Shown one piece after another: positions 43,884-53,179 of a stretch of DNA of 64,000 bases (within the stretch, counting starts at the first letter, position 1; each line of letters begins with the position of its first letter). Made by a program: the position numbers and the translations under genes. The DNA comes from Sphingopyxis sp. OPL5. GTDB taxonomy: Bacteria > Pseudomonadota > Alphaproteobacteria > Sphingomonadales > Sphingomonadaceae. The stretch spans positions 2,102,001-2,166,000 of the forward strand of contig NZ_CP060725.1 of the NCBI RefSeq assembly GCF_003797775.2. Reading direction: 5' to 3'. A model generated the notes under the pieces. That model was not told the DNA's origin, ran no database searches, and worked only from the letters and a program-made list of their open reading frames with translations.

Positions 43884-44246
43884 TCAGGCGAACGCCCCGA
43901 CGCTCTCGATGAACTTGATCACCGAAATCGGCTTCGAGACATAGGCCTCGGCCCCCGCGGCGCGGATCTGGTCCTCGTCGCCTTTGCCCGCATAGGCGGT
44001 GACCGCCATGATCGGCACCGCGCGCAAGGTCAGGTCGGCCTTCATCTGGCCGATCAGTTCGAGCCCGCTGACATGCGGCAACTGGATGTCCATGATGATC
44101 AGGTCGGGCGACACCTCATGCGCCCTTGCCAGCGCGTCGCGCCCGTCGCGCACCGGATGGGCGCTATAGCCATGGGCGTTGAGCAGGTCGCAGAACAGGC
44201 GCAGGTTGAGTTCATTATCCTCGACGACCAATATGGTCTTGCCCAT
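43884..44246 (-). CDS. divK: Single-domain response regulator DivK
   Basis: 120 aa receiver with no output domain. Acidic pocket Glu9-Asp10, phospho-acceptor Asp53 (LIIMDIQLP), Thr in AVTAYAG and Lys in YVSKPI. VVEDNELNLRLFCDLLNAHGY and VSGLELIGQMKAD are DivK hallmarks. In Caulobacter DivK controls DivL/CckA and thereby CtrA activity. Divergent from a DUF3572 gene, a pairing typical of alphaproteobacteria. Confidence 0.9.
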   Translation of the reverse strand: MGKTILVVEDNELNLRLFCDLLNAHGYSAHPVRDGRDALARAHEVSPDLIIMDIQLPHVSGLELIGQMKADLTLRAVPIMAVTAYAGKGDEDQIRAAGAEAYVSKPISVIKFIESVGAFA

Positions 44247-44335
44247 GATATTTCACGTCCCCACCTTGCGTTCGGCGCCGGTTTAGGCGAATCGGCGCGG
44301 CGATACAATTGCCTCCCGCGAAAGGGAAAACCGAC

Positions 44336-44608
44336 TTGCACGATGCCGACGAAGCGCTGGCGCTGAGCGCGCTGGGCTGGATCCTGACCGACGAGCCGCG
44401 CGCCGAACGGCTGCTCGCGCTCACCGGCCTGGCGCCCGACGACTTGCGCGAATCGCTCGGCGAACGCTCGACGCTCGCCGCGATCCTGTCGTTCCTGACC
44501 GCGCATGAGGCCGATCTTGTCGCCTGCGCGGTGGGGCTCGACCGGAAACCCGAAGACATCGCCGCCGCCGCCCATCGCCTGTCCGGCGACGAAAGGATCG
44601 AGATATGA
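44336..44608 (+). CDS. DUF3572 domain protein
   Basis: About 90 aa. There is no in-frame ATG. The TTG at 44336 has AAAGGG nine bases upstream and places the conserved LALSALGWILTDEPRAERLLALTGL block at the expected distance from the start; a TTG at 44309 would add nine residues. DUF3572 proteins are small helical proteins next to divK in alphaproteobacteria, function unknown. The stop overlaps the start of the next gene by ATGA. Confidence 0.8.
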   Translation: MHDADEALALSALGWILTDEPRAERLLALTGLAPDDLRESLGERSTLAAILSFLTAHEADLVACAVGLDRKPEDIAAAAHRLSGDERIEI

Positions 44609-45246
44609 ACCGCCCGCTCGTCATCACCGATTGCGACGAGGTGCTGATGCACATGGTCGTGCCTTTCGCCAAATGGGTCGATGAAGAACATGGTGTGCTC
44701 TTCCGCATCGAAGATGCGAGCTTCGCCGGCGCATTGAAGCGCAAGGAATGCGGCACGCCGCTCGAGGCCGCCGAGGTCTGGCCGCTCCTCGACGGTTTCT
44801 TCACCACCGAAATGACCCGCCAATATCCGATCCCGGGCGCGCTCGCCGCGATGGCGGAGATCGCCAGACACGCCGATATCGTCGTGCTCACCAACGTCGG
44901 CCCCGAGCATCAGCAGCGCCGTATCGACCAGCTCGCGCTGCATAATTTTCACGCCCCCGTCATCGGCAGCCGCGGCGGCAAGGGCGAACCGGTGCGCCGC
45001 CTGATCGAGGAATATCAACCCTCGGTCGCGGTGTTCATCGACGACCTTGGCGGGCATCACACGTCGGTGGCGGAGGTCGCGCCCGACGTCTGGCGGCTTC
45101 ATCTGGTTGGTGAACCCGCGATCGCCGACAAGATCGCGCCGTCGAAACATGCCCATGCCCGCATCGACAATTGGACCGAGGCGCAGGACTGGATATTGGC
45201 GCGCCTCGCCGAAAATACTCCCGCCCCCGCCCCGCTCGCCGTATAA
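44605..45246 (+). CDS. HAD-superfamily hydrolase
   Basis: 213 aa. Motif I is DCDEVL near residue 9, motif II VVLTNVG (Thr), and motif IV VFIDDLGGHH. Motif I with DxDEV fits a small-molecule phosphatase. The substrate is not predictable. It starts within the DUF3572 stop and runs on to the RidA gene, forming a DUF3572-HAD-RidA-GNAT series on the plus strand. Confidence 0.75.
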   Translation: MNRPLVITDCDEVLMHMVVPFAKWVDEEHGVLFRIEDASFAGALKRKECGTPLEAAEVWPLLDGFFTTEMTRQYPIPGALAAMAEIARHADIVVLTNVGPEHQQRRIDQLALHNFHAPVIGSRGGKGEPVRRLIEEYQPSVAVFIDDLGGHHTSVAEVAPDVWRLHLVGEPAIADKIAPSKHAHARIDNWTEAQDWILARLAENTPAPAPLAV

Positions 45247-45256
45247 GGAACCTCCC

Positions 45257-45721
45257 ATGGATATCGCCGCAAAGCTCGCCGATCTCGGCCTCGAACTGCC
45301 CAAGGCCGCCGCGCCCGTCGCCGCCTATGTGCCCGTCGTCGAACAAGGCGGCATGCTCTATGTCAGCGGCCAGCTCCCCTTCGACGACGGCAAGGTCGTC
45401 ACCGGCCGCCTCGGCGCCGATGTCGATGTCGCGGGCGGTTACGACGCCGCGCGGCGCTGCGCGCTGATGCTGCTCGCGCAGATCGGCAATGCGCTGGGCG
45501 GCGACTGGTCGCGCATCGAGAAGGTCGTGAAGCTCGGCGTGTTCGTGAACAGCACGCCCGATTTCACCGATCAGGCCAAGGTCGCGAACGGCGCGTCCGA
45601 ACTGTTCGAATCGCTCTTCGCCGACGCCGGCCGTCACGCCCGCGCGGCGGTCGGCGTCGCGGTGCTGCCGCTCGGTGCCGCGGTCGAGGCCGACGCGATC
45701 GTCGCGGTGCGGCCGGCCTAA
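45257..45721 (+). CDS. RidA family protein
   Basis: 154 aa from the ATG at 45257 after AAGGA. RidA-type trimeric fold: GGMLYVSGQLPFDDGKVVTGRLG, KVVKLGVFVNSTPDFTDQAKVANGASELF, and the C-terminal HARAAVGVAVLPLGAAVEADAIV, where the Arg aligns with the reactive Arg105 of RidA. At 154 aa it belongs to the longer subgroup. RidA deaminates toxic enamines/imines formed by PLP enzymes; the exact substrate is unknown. Confidence 0.85.
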   Translation: MDIAAKLADLGLELPKAAAPVAAYVPVVEQGGMLYVSGQLPFDDGKVVTGRLGADVDVAGGYDAARRCALMLLAQIGNALGGDWSRIEKVVKLGVFVNSTPDFTDQAKVANGASELFESLFADAGRHARAAVGVAVLPLGAAVEADAIVAVRPA

Positions 45722-45729
45722 GGGCTGGC

Positions 45730-46881
45730 ATGGCCGAAGCCGACCCGCCCGCGCGCACCATCTCGCTCGGCACCGGCGTCGCGGCGATCGAGGCCGCGGC
45801 GTGGGATGCGCTCCACGACGGCGGCAACCCCTTCATCGGCCATGCCTTTCTGTCGCTGCTCGAACGATCGGGCAGCGTCGGGCCGGGCACCGGCTGGCAG
45901 GTGGCGCCGTTGCTCGTCGAGGATGAGGCGGGGACGCTGCTCGCCGCGGCGCCCGCCTATCTCAAGACCCACAGCCAGGGCGAATATGTCTTCGACCATG
46001 CGTGGGCCGATGCCTGGGCACGCGCCGGCGGCGATTATTATCCCAAGTTGCAGATCGCGGCGCCCTTCACCCCGGTGCCGGGGCCGCGCCTGTTGTCGCA
46101 GAATCGCGACGACGCGCTGCTGCTGATTCGCGCCGCCGAGGCGGTGGTGCGCCAGAACGGCCTGTCGTCGGCGCACGCCACCTTCGTCGCGCCCGACCAG
46201 ATGCGGTTGTTCGAGGAGGCCGGCTGGCTCGTCCGCCGCGACATCCAGTTCCATTTCGCCAATGCGGGTTATGCCGGCTTCGACGATTTCCTTGGCACGC
46301 TGACCTCGGCGAAACGCAAGCAACTGCGCAAGGAGCGCGCGCGGGCGGTCGAGGGTCTGCGGATCGAGGAGTTCACCGGCGCCGCGATCCGCCATGAGCA
46401 TTGGGACGCGATGTGGCTTTTCTATCAGGATACCGGCGCGCGCAAATGGGGCCAGCCCTATCTGACGCGCGAAGCGTTCGACCTGATGGGGGCGCAGATG
46501 GCGGACGATATCATTCTCGTCCTTGCCTATGACGCGAACGACCGGCCGCTGGCCGGCGCGATGCATTTCATCGGCGCCGACACGCTCTACGGGCGTTACT
46601 GGGGCTGCCTCGTCGACATCCCCTATCTGCATTTCGAACTATGCTATTACCGCGCGATCGATATCGCGATCGAACGCGGCCTGGGGCGGGTCGAGGCGGG
46701 TGCGCAGGGCGGGCACAAGCTCGCGCGGGGCTATGGCCCGGTCGCGACCTGGTCGGCGCATTATATCGCCGATCCGGGCTTCCGGCGCGCGGTCGCCGAT
46801 TATCTGGAAACGGAACGCCGTGCCGAGGAAGCCGAAATGGACTGGCTCGAGGGGCATATGCCCTTCCGGCGAAAGGACTAG
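45730..46881 (+). CDS. GNAT/FemAB-like acyltransferase (COG3146-type, 'peptidogalycan biosynthesis')
   Basis: 383 aa. YVFDHAWADAWARAGGDYYPKLQIAAPFTPVPGPRLL, SSAHATFVAPDQMRLFEEAGWLVRRDIQFHF, KRKQLRKERARAVEG, and FHFELCYYRAID-like segments match a conserved family of large N-acyltransferases in alpha- and betaproteobacteria. It is thought to modify cell-wall or glycan material. Catalysis is inferred from the family only. Its stop TAG is interlocked with the stop of the next gene (CTAG, 46878-46881). Confidence 0.8.
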   Translation: MAEADPPARTISLGTGVAAIEAAAWDALHDGGNPFIGHAFLSLLERSGSVGPGTGWQVAPLLVEDEAGTLLAAAPAYLKTHSQGEYVFDHAWADAWARAGGDYYPKLQIAAPFTPVPGPRLLSQNRDDALLLIRAAEAVVRQNGLSSAHATFVAPDQMRLFEEAGWLVRRDIQFHFANAGYAGFDDFLGTLTSAKRKQLRKERARAVEGLRIEEFTGAAIRHEHWDAMWLFYQDTGARKWGQPYLTREAFDLMGAQMADDIILVLAYDANDRPLAGAMHFIGADTLYGRYWGCLVDIPYLHFELCYYRAIDIAIERGLGRVEAGAQGGHKLARGYGPVATWSAHYIADPGFRRAVADYLETERRAEEAEMDWLEGHMPFRRKD

Positions 46882-47192
46882 GCCGCAAACCGCCGGGCAG
46901 CCGGGCGGCGCGCGGTTTCGTCGAGCCAGGCGCGCGCCTGGCGCTGGGCTTCGGCGATTTCGTCGCGGCTCATTTCGTCGGACAGGTCGGCGCGGCATTG
47001 CTGGCCTTCCTTGTTGCCGCCGAGCGCCGCGAGGTTGAACCATTTATGCGCCTGGATCAGGTCGACATCGACCCCGCCGCTGCCGGTCGAAAAGGCGATC
47101 CCCAGATCGAAATAGGCATTGGCGTCGCCGCGGGCGGCATCGAGCAAGCGGCTTTCGATCAGATATTGCGCAGACTTCAGACTGTTGGCCAT
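46878..47192 (-). CDS. Sel1-repeat protein
   Basis: 104 aa from the ATG at 47192 after AGGGGG. One clear Sel1/TPR-like helix pair (GDANAYFDLGIAFSTGSGGVDVDLIQAHKWFNLAALGGNKEGQQ) with a charged helical tail (DEMSRDEIAEAQRQARAWLDE). Sel1 proteins act as protein scaffolds, and in alphaproteobacteria several serve polarity and cell-cycle systems. No signal peptide is seen. A CtrA-like box precedes it. Confidence 0.75.
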   Translation of the reverse strand: MANSLKSAQYLIESRLLDAARGDANAYFDLGIAFSTGSGGVDVDLIQAHKWFNLAALGGNKEGQQCRADLSDEMSRDEIAEAQRQARAWLDETARRPAARRFAA

Positions 47193-47250
47193 GATAACCC
47201 CCTGTCGCTTCCCCCCACAGGAAGCTTCGGGTCCCAACCTTGCGGATCAT

Positions 47251-47267
47251 GGTCAACAAAGCGTTAA
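47251..47267 (-). promoter_or_regulatory. CtrA-box-like site upstream of the Sel1 gene
   Basis: On the minus strand TTAA, seven bases, TTGACC. This matches the CtrA consensus TTAA-N7-TTAACC except for one base. It lies about 60-75 bases before the Sel1-repeat start codon, a normal position for an activator or repressor site. Confidence 0.4.
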
Positions 47268-47332
47268 CGACGATCGGACTTTTTCGGGGATAAGGTCTGA
47301 AACCAACCGGAATCGGCCATTTTCGGCGTCAA

Positions 47333-48172
47333 TCAGCCGACGGGATAATTGTCGATCAGCCGCGTTTTTCCGATTCGGGCCGCCGCCAGAAGGCGGGCAG
47401 GGGCGCGAAAAACCTTCAATCTTTCAAGGCTGTCGGCATCGGCGAGCGCGACATAATCGACGCTGTCGAAACCGCCCGCCAGGATCGCCGCTTCGGCGGC
47501 GGCCAGCGCCGCGCCGACATCGCCGCCGCCGGCGATCGCCGCCGCCGCGGTTTTCAGCGCATCGGGAAAGGCGGTCGCGGCGGCGCGCTGGTCTTCGCTG
47601 AGATAGGCGTTGCGCGACGACATCGCGAGTCCGTCGCGATCGCGCGCGATCGGGGCGCCCAATATGTCGAGCTTGAAATCGAGGTCGCGCGCCATGCGGC
47701 GGATGATCGCCAGTTGCTGCCAGTCCTTCTCGCCGAAGATCGCGACATCGGCGCGCACCTGGTTGAACAATTTGGCGACGACGGTGGCGACCCCGTCGAA
47801 ATGCCCCGGCCGCGCCGCGCCGCAATAATCGCCGCCCAGTTCGGCAACCTCGATATGGGTGCTGTGCCCGGCGGGATACATGACCGCGACGTCGGGCGCC
47901 CACAGCAGCGCGACGCCTTCGTCGGCGAGCAGCGCGGCGTCGCGCGCCTCGTCGCGCGGGTAGGCGGCGAAATCCTCGTTGGGGCCGAACTGGGTCGGAT
48001 TGACGAAGATCGACACCACGACATGGTCGGCGACACGCTTGCCCATGCGGACCAGCGACAGATGTCCGTCGTGCAGCGCCCCCATGGTGGGGACCAGCGC
48101 GACGCTTTTTCCGTCCCGTTTCAGGGCGTCGACCGCGCGGTGCAAAGTGGCGATGTCACGGATGATTTGCAC
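47333..48172 (-). CDS. panC: Pantothenate synthetase
   Basis: 279 aa from the GTG at 48172, preceded by GGAGGG; a longer in-frame reading adds unlikely sequence. Family motifs: PTMGALHDGHLSLV (residues 28-40, with the HIGH-like HDGH), FVNPTQFGPNEDFAAYPR, ELGGDYCGAARPGHFDGVATVV, FGEKDWQQLAIIRRM, and KMSKS-like MSSRNAYL. It joins pantoate and beta-alanine. Divergent from mipZ. Other pan genes are not present here. Confidence 0.95.
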   Translation of the reverse strand: MQIIRDIATLHRAVDALKRDGKSVALVPTMGALHDGHLSLVRMGKRVADHVVVSIFVNPTQFGPNEDFAAYPRDEARDAALLADEGVALLWAPDVAVMYPAGHSTHIEVAELGGDYCGAARPGHFDGVATVVAKLFNQVRADVAIFGEKDWQQLAIIRRMARDLDFKLDILGAPIARDRDGLAMSSRNAYLSEDQRAAATAFPDALKTAAAAIAGGGDVGAALAAAEAAILAGGFDSVDYVALADADSLERLKVFRAPARLLAAARIGKTRLIDNYPVG

Positions 48173-48254
48173 GGCTGCCCGCCCTCCGATAATGGCGGCT
48201 GAGACGCCACCCCATGCGGCCCCATGCGCCGCCGACAGGAAATTCGCAACGATC

Positions 48255-49064
48255 ATGATGACTCCCGCGCCGCACCGCATCATCTTTGCCAATGAAAAGG
48301 GCGGGACGGGCAAATCGACCTGCGCCGTGCATTTCGCGGTGGCGCTGGCGAGCCAGGGCTGGCGCGTCGCCGGGCTCGACCTCGACCCGCGCCAGCGCAC
48401 CTTCCACCGCTATCTCGAAAATCGCCGCGCGACCGAAAAGCGGCGCGACATCGCGCTGCCGACCCCCCATTTCGAAGTGTTCGAAGGGTCGACGATCGAG
48501 GAACTCGACGCGCAGGTCGCGCGCCTGTCCGAAGGCGCCGACTATTTTGTCGCCGACACCCCGGGCCGCGACGATATCTTCGCGCGCCACCTCGCGACCA
48601 GCGCCGACACCCTCGTCACCCCGATCAACGACAGCTTCATCGATTTCGACCTGATCGGGCAGGTCGATCCCGAAAGTTTCCAGGTCACCCGCCCCAGCTT
48701 CTATTCGGAGCTGATCTGGGACACCCGCAAGGCGCGCGCCAAGACCGATGGGCGGACGATCGACTGGATCATCCTGCGCAACCGCCTCCAGCATGTCGAC
48801 GCGCATAATATGCGCCGCGTCGGCGAGGCGCTGACCCAATTGTCACGCCGCGTCGGCTTTCGCGTCATCCCGGGCCTTGGCGAGCGCGTCATCTACCGCG
48901 AACTTTTCCCCGCCGGCCTCACCCTGCTCGACAAGGCGCATCTAGGCGGCATGGGGATCGGCCATGTCGTCGCGCGGCAGGAGCTGCGCGAAGCGATGGC
49001 AGGGCTTAACCTGCCGGCGCGCGAGCGGCTGCATCCCGACGGCGACCTGTTCGCCGCCGCCTGA
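48255..49064 (+). CDS. mipZ: Division-plane positioning ATPase MipZ
   Basis: 269 aa; two adjacent ATGs (48255/48258). ParA-like deviant Walker [13 protein letters not shown] (residues 11-22), [18 protein letters not shown], and [37 protein letters not shown] (Walker B region). [15 protein letters not shown] is characteristic of MipZ. It binds ParB near the origins and forms a polar gradient that inhibits FtsZ, so division happens mid-cell. Confidence 0.9.
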   Translation: MMTPAPHRIIFANEKGGTGKSTCAVHFAVALASQGWRVAGLDLDPRQRTFHRYLENRRATEKRRDIALPTPHFEVFEGSTIEELDAQVARLSEGADYFVADTPGRDDIFARHLATSADTLVTPINDSFIDFDLIGQVDPESFQVTRPSFYSELIWDTRKARAKTDGRTIDWIILRNRLQHVDAHNMRRVGEALTQLSRRVGFRVIPGLGERVIYRELFPAGLTLLDKAHLGGMGIGHVVARQELREAMAGLNLPARERLHPDGDLFAAA

Positions 49065-49093
49065 CCTCCTTCTCCCCCGAAAGCGAGCGACCC

Positions 49094-50482
49094 ATGACCC
49101 AGACGCATGTTTTTCACCCGACGATGCTGCGCGAATATGACATCCGCGGGGTCGTCGGCGACACGCTGTCGGCCGCCGACGCCTATGCTATCGGGCGCAG
49201 CTTCGCGACGTTGATCCGGCGCGCGGGCGGCAGGTCGGTCGCGGTCGGTTATGACGGCCGCCTGTCGTCGCCAATGCTCGCCGAGGCGCTGATCGAAGGG
49301 ATCAACGCCGCCGGGATCGATGCGCTGAATGTCGGGCTCGGCCCGACGCCGATGCTCTATTATGCCGCGTCAACCGAAGAGGTGGACGGCGGCATACAGA
49401 TAACCGGCAGCCACAACCCCCCCGACTATAACGGCTTCAAGATGGTGTTTCAGGGTCGCCCCTTCTACGGCGCCGACATCGCGGGCATCGGGACGATGGC
49501 GGCCACGGGCGACTGGGACAGCGGCGAGGGATCGTCGCAGAGCATCGATATCGTCGACGCCTATGTCGATCGGCTGGTCGAGGGCTTCGCCGGCGCCGCC
49601 TACCGCATCGGCTGGGACGCCGGTAACGGCGCCGCCGGCACGGTCATCGAGAAATTGACGGCGCGGCTTCCCGGCGAGCATTTCCTGCTGTTTACCGACA
49701 TCGACGGCCATTTCCCGAACCACCATCCCGATCCCACTGAGGAAAAGAATCTGGCGGACTTGCGCAAGCTCGTCGCCGAGAGGAATCTCGATTTCGGCGT
49801 CGCTTTCGATGGAGATGGCGATCGCATTGGCGCGATCGACGGGCAGGGCCGGGTGATCTGGGGCGACCAGCTGCTGCAAATCTATGCCGCGGCGGTGCTC
49901 CGGGATATTCCGGGCGCCACGGTGATCGCCGACGTGAAGGCCAGCCAGGCCTTGTTCGACCGCGTCGCCGAATTGGGCGGTCAGCCGATGATGTGGAAAA
50001 CCGGCCACAGCCTGATCAAGGCGAAGATGAAGGAAACCGGCAGTCCGCTCGCGGGTGAGATGAGCGGCCATATCTTCTTCGCCGACCGCTATTATGGCTA
50101 TGACGACGCGCCTTACGCGGCGATCCGCCTGATCGAGGCCGCGACCAAGCTCGGGCAGAGCGTCACCGAATTGCGTGGGCTCATGGCGCCGATGGTCAAC
50201 ACGCCGGAGTTGCGCTTCCAGGTCGATGAGGTGCGCAAGTTCGCCATTGTGGATGAGGTTCTCGCCCGCCTCGCGGCATCGGGGGCCGAAGTCGACCGCA
50301 CCGATGGCGCGCGCGTGCTCACCGCCGACGGTTGGTGGCTGCTCCGGGCGTCGAACACGCAGGACGTGCTCGTCGCGCGCGCCGAGGCGAAGGACGAGGC
50401 GGCGCTCGACCGGCTGATGGCCGCGATCGACGAACAACTCGCGTTGTCGGGCGTCGTGCGCGGACCGCAGGCCGCGCACTGA
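49094..50482 (+). CDS. Phosphomannomutase/phosphoglucomutase
   Basis: 462 aa alpha-D-phosphohexomutase. [11 protein letters not shown] at the N-terminus, phosphoserine loop [15 protein letters not shown], metal loop [10 protein letters not shown], sugar loop [19 protein letters not shown], and a C-terminal phosphate-binding loop [15 protein letters not shown]. Length and loops fit AlgC/ManB-type enzymes that interconvert hexose 1- and 6-phosphates for LPS and exopolysaccharide precursors. galE, 3 kb on, would use related sugar nucleotides. Confidence 0.9.
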   Translation: MTQTHVFHPTMLREYDIRGVVGDTLSAADAYAIGRSFATLIRRAGGRSVAVGYDGRLSSPMLAEALIEGINAAGIDALNVGLGPTPMLYYAASTEEVDGGIQITGSHNPPDYNGFKMVFQGRPFYGADIAGIGTMAATGDWDSGEGSSQSIDIVDAYVDRLVEGFAGAAYRIGWDAGNGAAGTVIEKLTARLPGEHFLLFTDIDGHFPNHHPDPTEEKNLADLRKLVAERNLDFGVAFDGDGDRIGAIDGQGRVIWGDQLLQIYAAAVLRDIPGATVIADVKASQALFDRVAELGGQPMMWKTGHSLIKAKMKETGSPLAGEMSGHIFFADRYYGYDDAPYAAIRLIEAATKLGQSVTELRGLMAPMVNTPELRFQVDEVRKFAIVDEVLARLAASGAEVDRTDGARVLTADGWWLLRASNTQDVLVARAEAKDEAALDRLMAAIDEQLALSGVVRGPQAAH

Positions 50483-50570
50483 CAGTCCCTGCAATAATCT
50501 TGCCAGATTGACCTTTGCGGCGCTCCTCGGGTAGTGCGGTGCCAATCTTTGGACGGACAGCGACGACGAT

Positions 50571-51386
50571 ATGACCGACGACTCTACCCTCGCGACCCCG
50601 CCAGCCAGCGGCGATCATGGCGTTTCCGAACACACCGCGCATGTCCAGGAAGAGGCGGCGGCGGGCAACGGGCTCGCGGTCGTCTCGATCGCCAAAAGCT
50701 ATGACAAGCGCGTCGTGCTCTCCGACGTCTCGCTCTCGGTCGGCAAGGGCGAGGTCGTGGGTCTGCTCGGGCCGAACGGCGCCGGCAAGACGACCTGCTT
50801 CTATTCGATCATGGGGCTGGTGAAGCCCGACGCGGGACGCATCATGCTCGACGGCGCCGACATCACCGCGCTGCCGATGTACCGCCGCGCGATCCTCGGT
50901 CTCGGCTATCTTCCGCAGGAAACCTCGATCTTTCGCGGCATGACGGTGGAACAGAATATCAGTGCGGTGCTCGAACTCAGCGAGCCCGACCGCGTGTCGC
51001 GCGAACGCCGGCTCGAGGAATTGCTCGACGAATTCGGCCTGACCCGGCTGCGCAGCGCCGCCGCGATGGCGCTGTCGGGCGGCGAACGCCGCCGCGCCGA
51101 AATCGCGCGGGCGCTGGCCGCGAACCCGTCGATCATGCTGCTCGACGAACCGTTCGCGGGCATCGATCCGCTGTCGATTTCGGACATTCGCGACCTTGTC
51201 GCCGACCTCAAGACGCGCGGCATCGGGGTGCTGATCACCGACCACAACGTCCGCGAAACGCTCGACCTCGTCGATCGCGCCTGTATCATCTACGACGGCA
51301 AGGTGCTGCTCGCCGGGTCGCCCGCCGAACTCGTCGCCGACCCCGAGGTGCGCCGCCTCTACCTCGGCGAGGGTTTCTCCCTGTGA
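50571..51386 (+). CDS. lptB: LPS export ABC transporter ATP-binding protein LptB
   Basis: 271 aa with a 30-residue N-terminal extension compared with E. coli LptB. Walker A GPNGAGKTT near residue 68, Q-loop GLGYLPQETSIFRGMTVEQNI, signature LSGGERRRAEIARAL, Walker B IMLLDEPFAGIDP, H-loop TDHNVRETL. It drives LptFGC extraction of LPS from the inner membrane and works with LptE. In proteobacteria lptB normally precedes rpoN, as here. Confidence 0.95.
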   Translation: MTDDSTLATPPASGDHGVSEHTAHVQEEAAAGNGLAVVSIAKSYDKRVVLSDVSLSVGKGEVVGLLGPNGAGKTTCFYSIMGLVKPDAGRIMLDGADITALPMYRRAILGLGYLPQETSIFRGMTVEQNISAVLELSEPDRVSRERRLEELLDEFGLTRLRSAAAMALSGGERRRAEIARALAANPSIMLLDEPFAGIDPLSISDIRDLVADLKTRGIGVLITDHNVRETLDLVDRACIIYDGKVLLAGSPAELVADPEVRRLYLGEGFSL

Positions 51387-51429
51387 GGGAATGGGGCCGT
51401 GTCGGTGTCGAATAAGCTTGTTCTGGTTT

Positions 51430-51508
51430 CCGTTTGTGTCGAGCGAAGTCGAGACACGCCGAGTTCGTGCATGGCTTCACGTGTCTCGACTTCGCTCGAC
51501 ACAAACGG
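51430..51508. repeat. Perfect long palindrome between lptB and rpoN
   Basis: Arms 51430-51458 and 51480-51508 are perfectly complementary over 29 bases with a 21-base spacer. The sequence is the GTGTCTCGACTTCGCTCGAC type that is scattered through sphingomonad genomes (from memory). The right arm ends 22 bases before the rpoN GTG. A weaker relative lies just after rpoN. Confidence 0.85.
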
Positions 51509-51530
51509 GATAGAAGGCCGCTAATTCCTA

Positions 51531-52988
51531 GTGGCGCTCGGTCCGCGCCTCGATCTCCGCCAGTCGCAATCGCTGGTGATGACGCCGCAGCTGCAGCAGG
51601 CGATCAAGCTGCTGGCGTTGTCGAACCTCGAACTCGACGCCTATCTGGCTGAAGCGCTTGAGGGCAATCCGTTGCTCGACACCGCCTCGCCCGACAGCGA
51701 TGGCGCAGGGGACGAAGCGCCCGAGGGCGACGCGACGCCTGCCGAGGCCGCGACGCTCGACGCCGACCAGGCGCTCGCGTCCGACAGCGGCGCGACCGAC
51801 GATCTCGACGTCGATCTGGGCGCGGAAAGTTTCCACCACGACAGCGCGAGCGACAGCGTCGGCCTGTCGGGCGACAGCGAAGGCATCGATTTCGACAGTT
51901 TCGCCGGGGAGGCCGACAGCCTTTACGAGCATCTGCTCGCGCAGGTCGGCGAGCGCTTCTCGGGGCTGGAGGCGCTGATCGCCGAACAGCTTGTCGCGAT
52001 GATCGACGAGGCGGGTTACCTTCGCGCCGACCTCGCCGACCTTGCGCAGCGGCTCGGCGTCCCGCTCGCACTCGTCGAAACCGTGCTCGCGGGGGTGCAG
52101 TGCTTCGATCCTTCGGGCGTCGGCGGCCGCGACCTGGCCGAATGCATCGCGATCCAGGCGCGTGAGGCCGATCGTTACGACCCCGCGATGGCGACGATGA
52201 TCGCGCATCTCGATCTGGTCGCCAAGGGCGCCTTCCCGCAGCTCAAGCGGATCTGCGGCGTCGACGACGAAGATCTCGCCGACATGATCCGCGAGCTGCG
52301 CGGTTATGATCCCAAGCCCGGACTGCGCTTCGGCGCCAGCGTGTCGCAGACCGTCGTGCCCGACATCTACGTCCGTCACACCGGCAAGGGCTGGGCGGTC
52401 GAGATCAACGGCGGCACCTTGCCGCGCCTGCTCGTCAACCGCCGCTATTACACCGAACTCGCCACCGGCGCTGCGGCGAAGAGCAAGGCGTGGCTGTCCG
52501 AGCAGCTCGCGGGCGCCAACTGGCTCGTCCGCGCGCTCGACCAGCGCCAGCGCACGATCGTCAAGGTCGCGAGCGCGATCGTCAAGCAGCAGGAAGGCTT
52601 TTTCCTCCACGGCGTCGCGCATATGCGCCCGCTGACCCTGCGCCAGGTCGCCGAGGAAATCGGCATGCACGAATCGACCGTCAGCCGGGTGACCAGCAAC
52701 AAATACCTCTCCTGCGCGCGCGGGCTGTTCGAACTCAAATATTTCTTTTCGAGCGGCATTTCGGCGACCGAGGGCGACGGCGCGGTGTCGTCCGAATCTA
52801 TCAAGAGCCGGATCAAGGCGATGATCGAGGGCGAGGACGGCAAGGCGATCCTGTCCGACGAGACGATCGCGCAGAAGCTGTCGGCCGAGGGCCACGACAT
52901 CGCGCGGCGCACCGTGGTCAAATATCGCGAGGCGATGGGTTATGGCTCGTCGGTGCAAAGGCGGCGGCAAAAGGCTTTGGCGGGGTAG
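51531..52988 (+). CDS. rpoN: RNA polymerase sigma-54 factor
   Basis: 485 aa from the GTG at 51531 (the conserved region I begins at once: RLDLRQSQSLVMTPQLQQAIKLLALSNLEL). An acidic region II, rich in Asp/Ser/Gly (about residues 55-135), is followed by the core-binding region and a C-terminal DNA-binding domain: TLRQVAEEIGMHESTVSRVTSNKYL and the RpoN box ARRTVVKYREAMG. It directs transcription of nitrogen and other activator-dependent genes. glnD in this window belongs to the same nitrogen network. Confidence 0.95.
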   Translation: MALGPRLDLRQSQSLVMTPQLQQAIKLLALSNLELDAYLAEALEGNPLLDTASPDSDGAGDEAPEGDATPAEAATLDADQALASDSGATDDLDVDLGAESFHHDSASDSVGLSGDSEGIDFDSFAGEADSLYEHLLAQVGERFSGLEALIAEQLVAMIDEAGYLRADLADLAQRLGVPLALVETVLAGVQCFDPSGVGGRDLAECIAIQAREADRYDPAMATMIAHLDLVAKGAFPQLKRICGVDDEDLADMIRELRGYDPKPGLRFGASVSQTVVPDIYVRHTGKGWAVEINGGTLPRLLVNRRYYTELATGAAAKSKAWLSEQLAGANWLVRALDQRQRTIVKVASAIVKQQEGFFLHGVAHMRPLTLRQVAEEIGMHESTVSRVTSNKYLSCARGLFELKYFFSSGISATEGDGAVSSESIKSRIKAMIEGEDGKAILSDETIAQKLSAEGHDIARRTVVKYREAMGYGSSVQRRRQKALAG

Positions 52989-53021
52989 GCCCAGTCGTCC
53001 GCGAACCCGGCTTAAACTCCA

Positions 53022-53094
53022 TTCGTGTCAGGCGAAGTCGAGACACCTATCCGCAGCGCAAGCCTTCGTGTATCCTGACTTCGCTCGATACGAA
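53022..53094. repeat. Imperfect palindrome after rpoN, same family as 51430-51508
   Basis: Arms 53022-53046 and 53070-53094 are complementary with several mismatches. They carry the same GCGAAGTCGAGACAC core as the palindrome before rpoN. So the rpoN gene is bracketed by two copies of one dispersed element. Confidence 0.7.
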
Positions 53095-53122
53095 CGGAAA
53101 ACGGGCTGCTTTCAGGGCGTCG

Positions 53123-53137
53123 CTAACCAATTCCTAA
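53123..53137 (+). promoter_or_regulatory. Weak CtrA-box-like site upstream of galE
   Basis: CTAA, seven bases, CTAA (53123-53137), about 45 bases before the galE GTG; the CtrA consensus is TTAA-N7-TTAA. Each half-site differs by one base. Confidence 0.2.
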
Positions 53138-53179
53138 CCACGCCGCGGCTAGCTTTCGGGCCAAAGGAGCCGAAATCCT

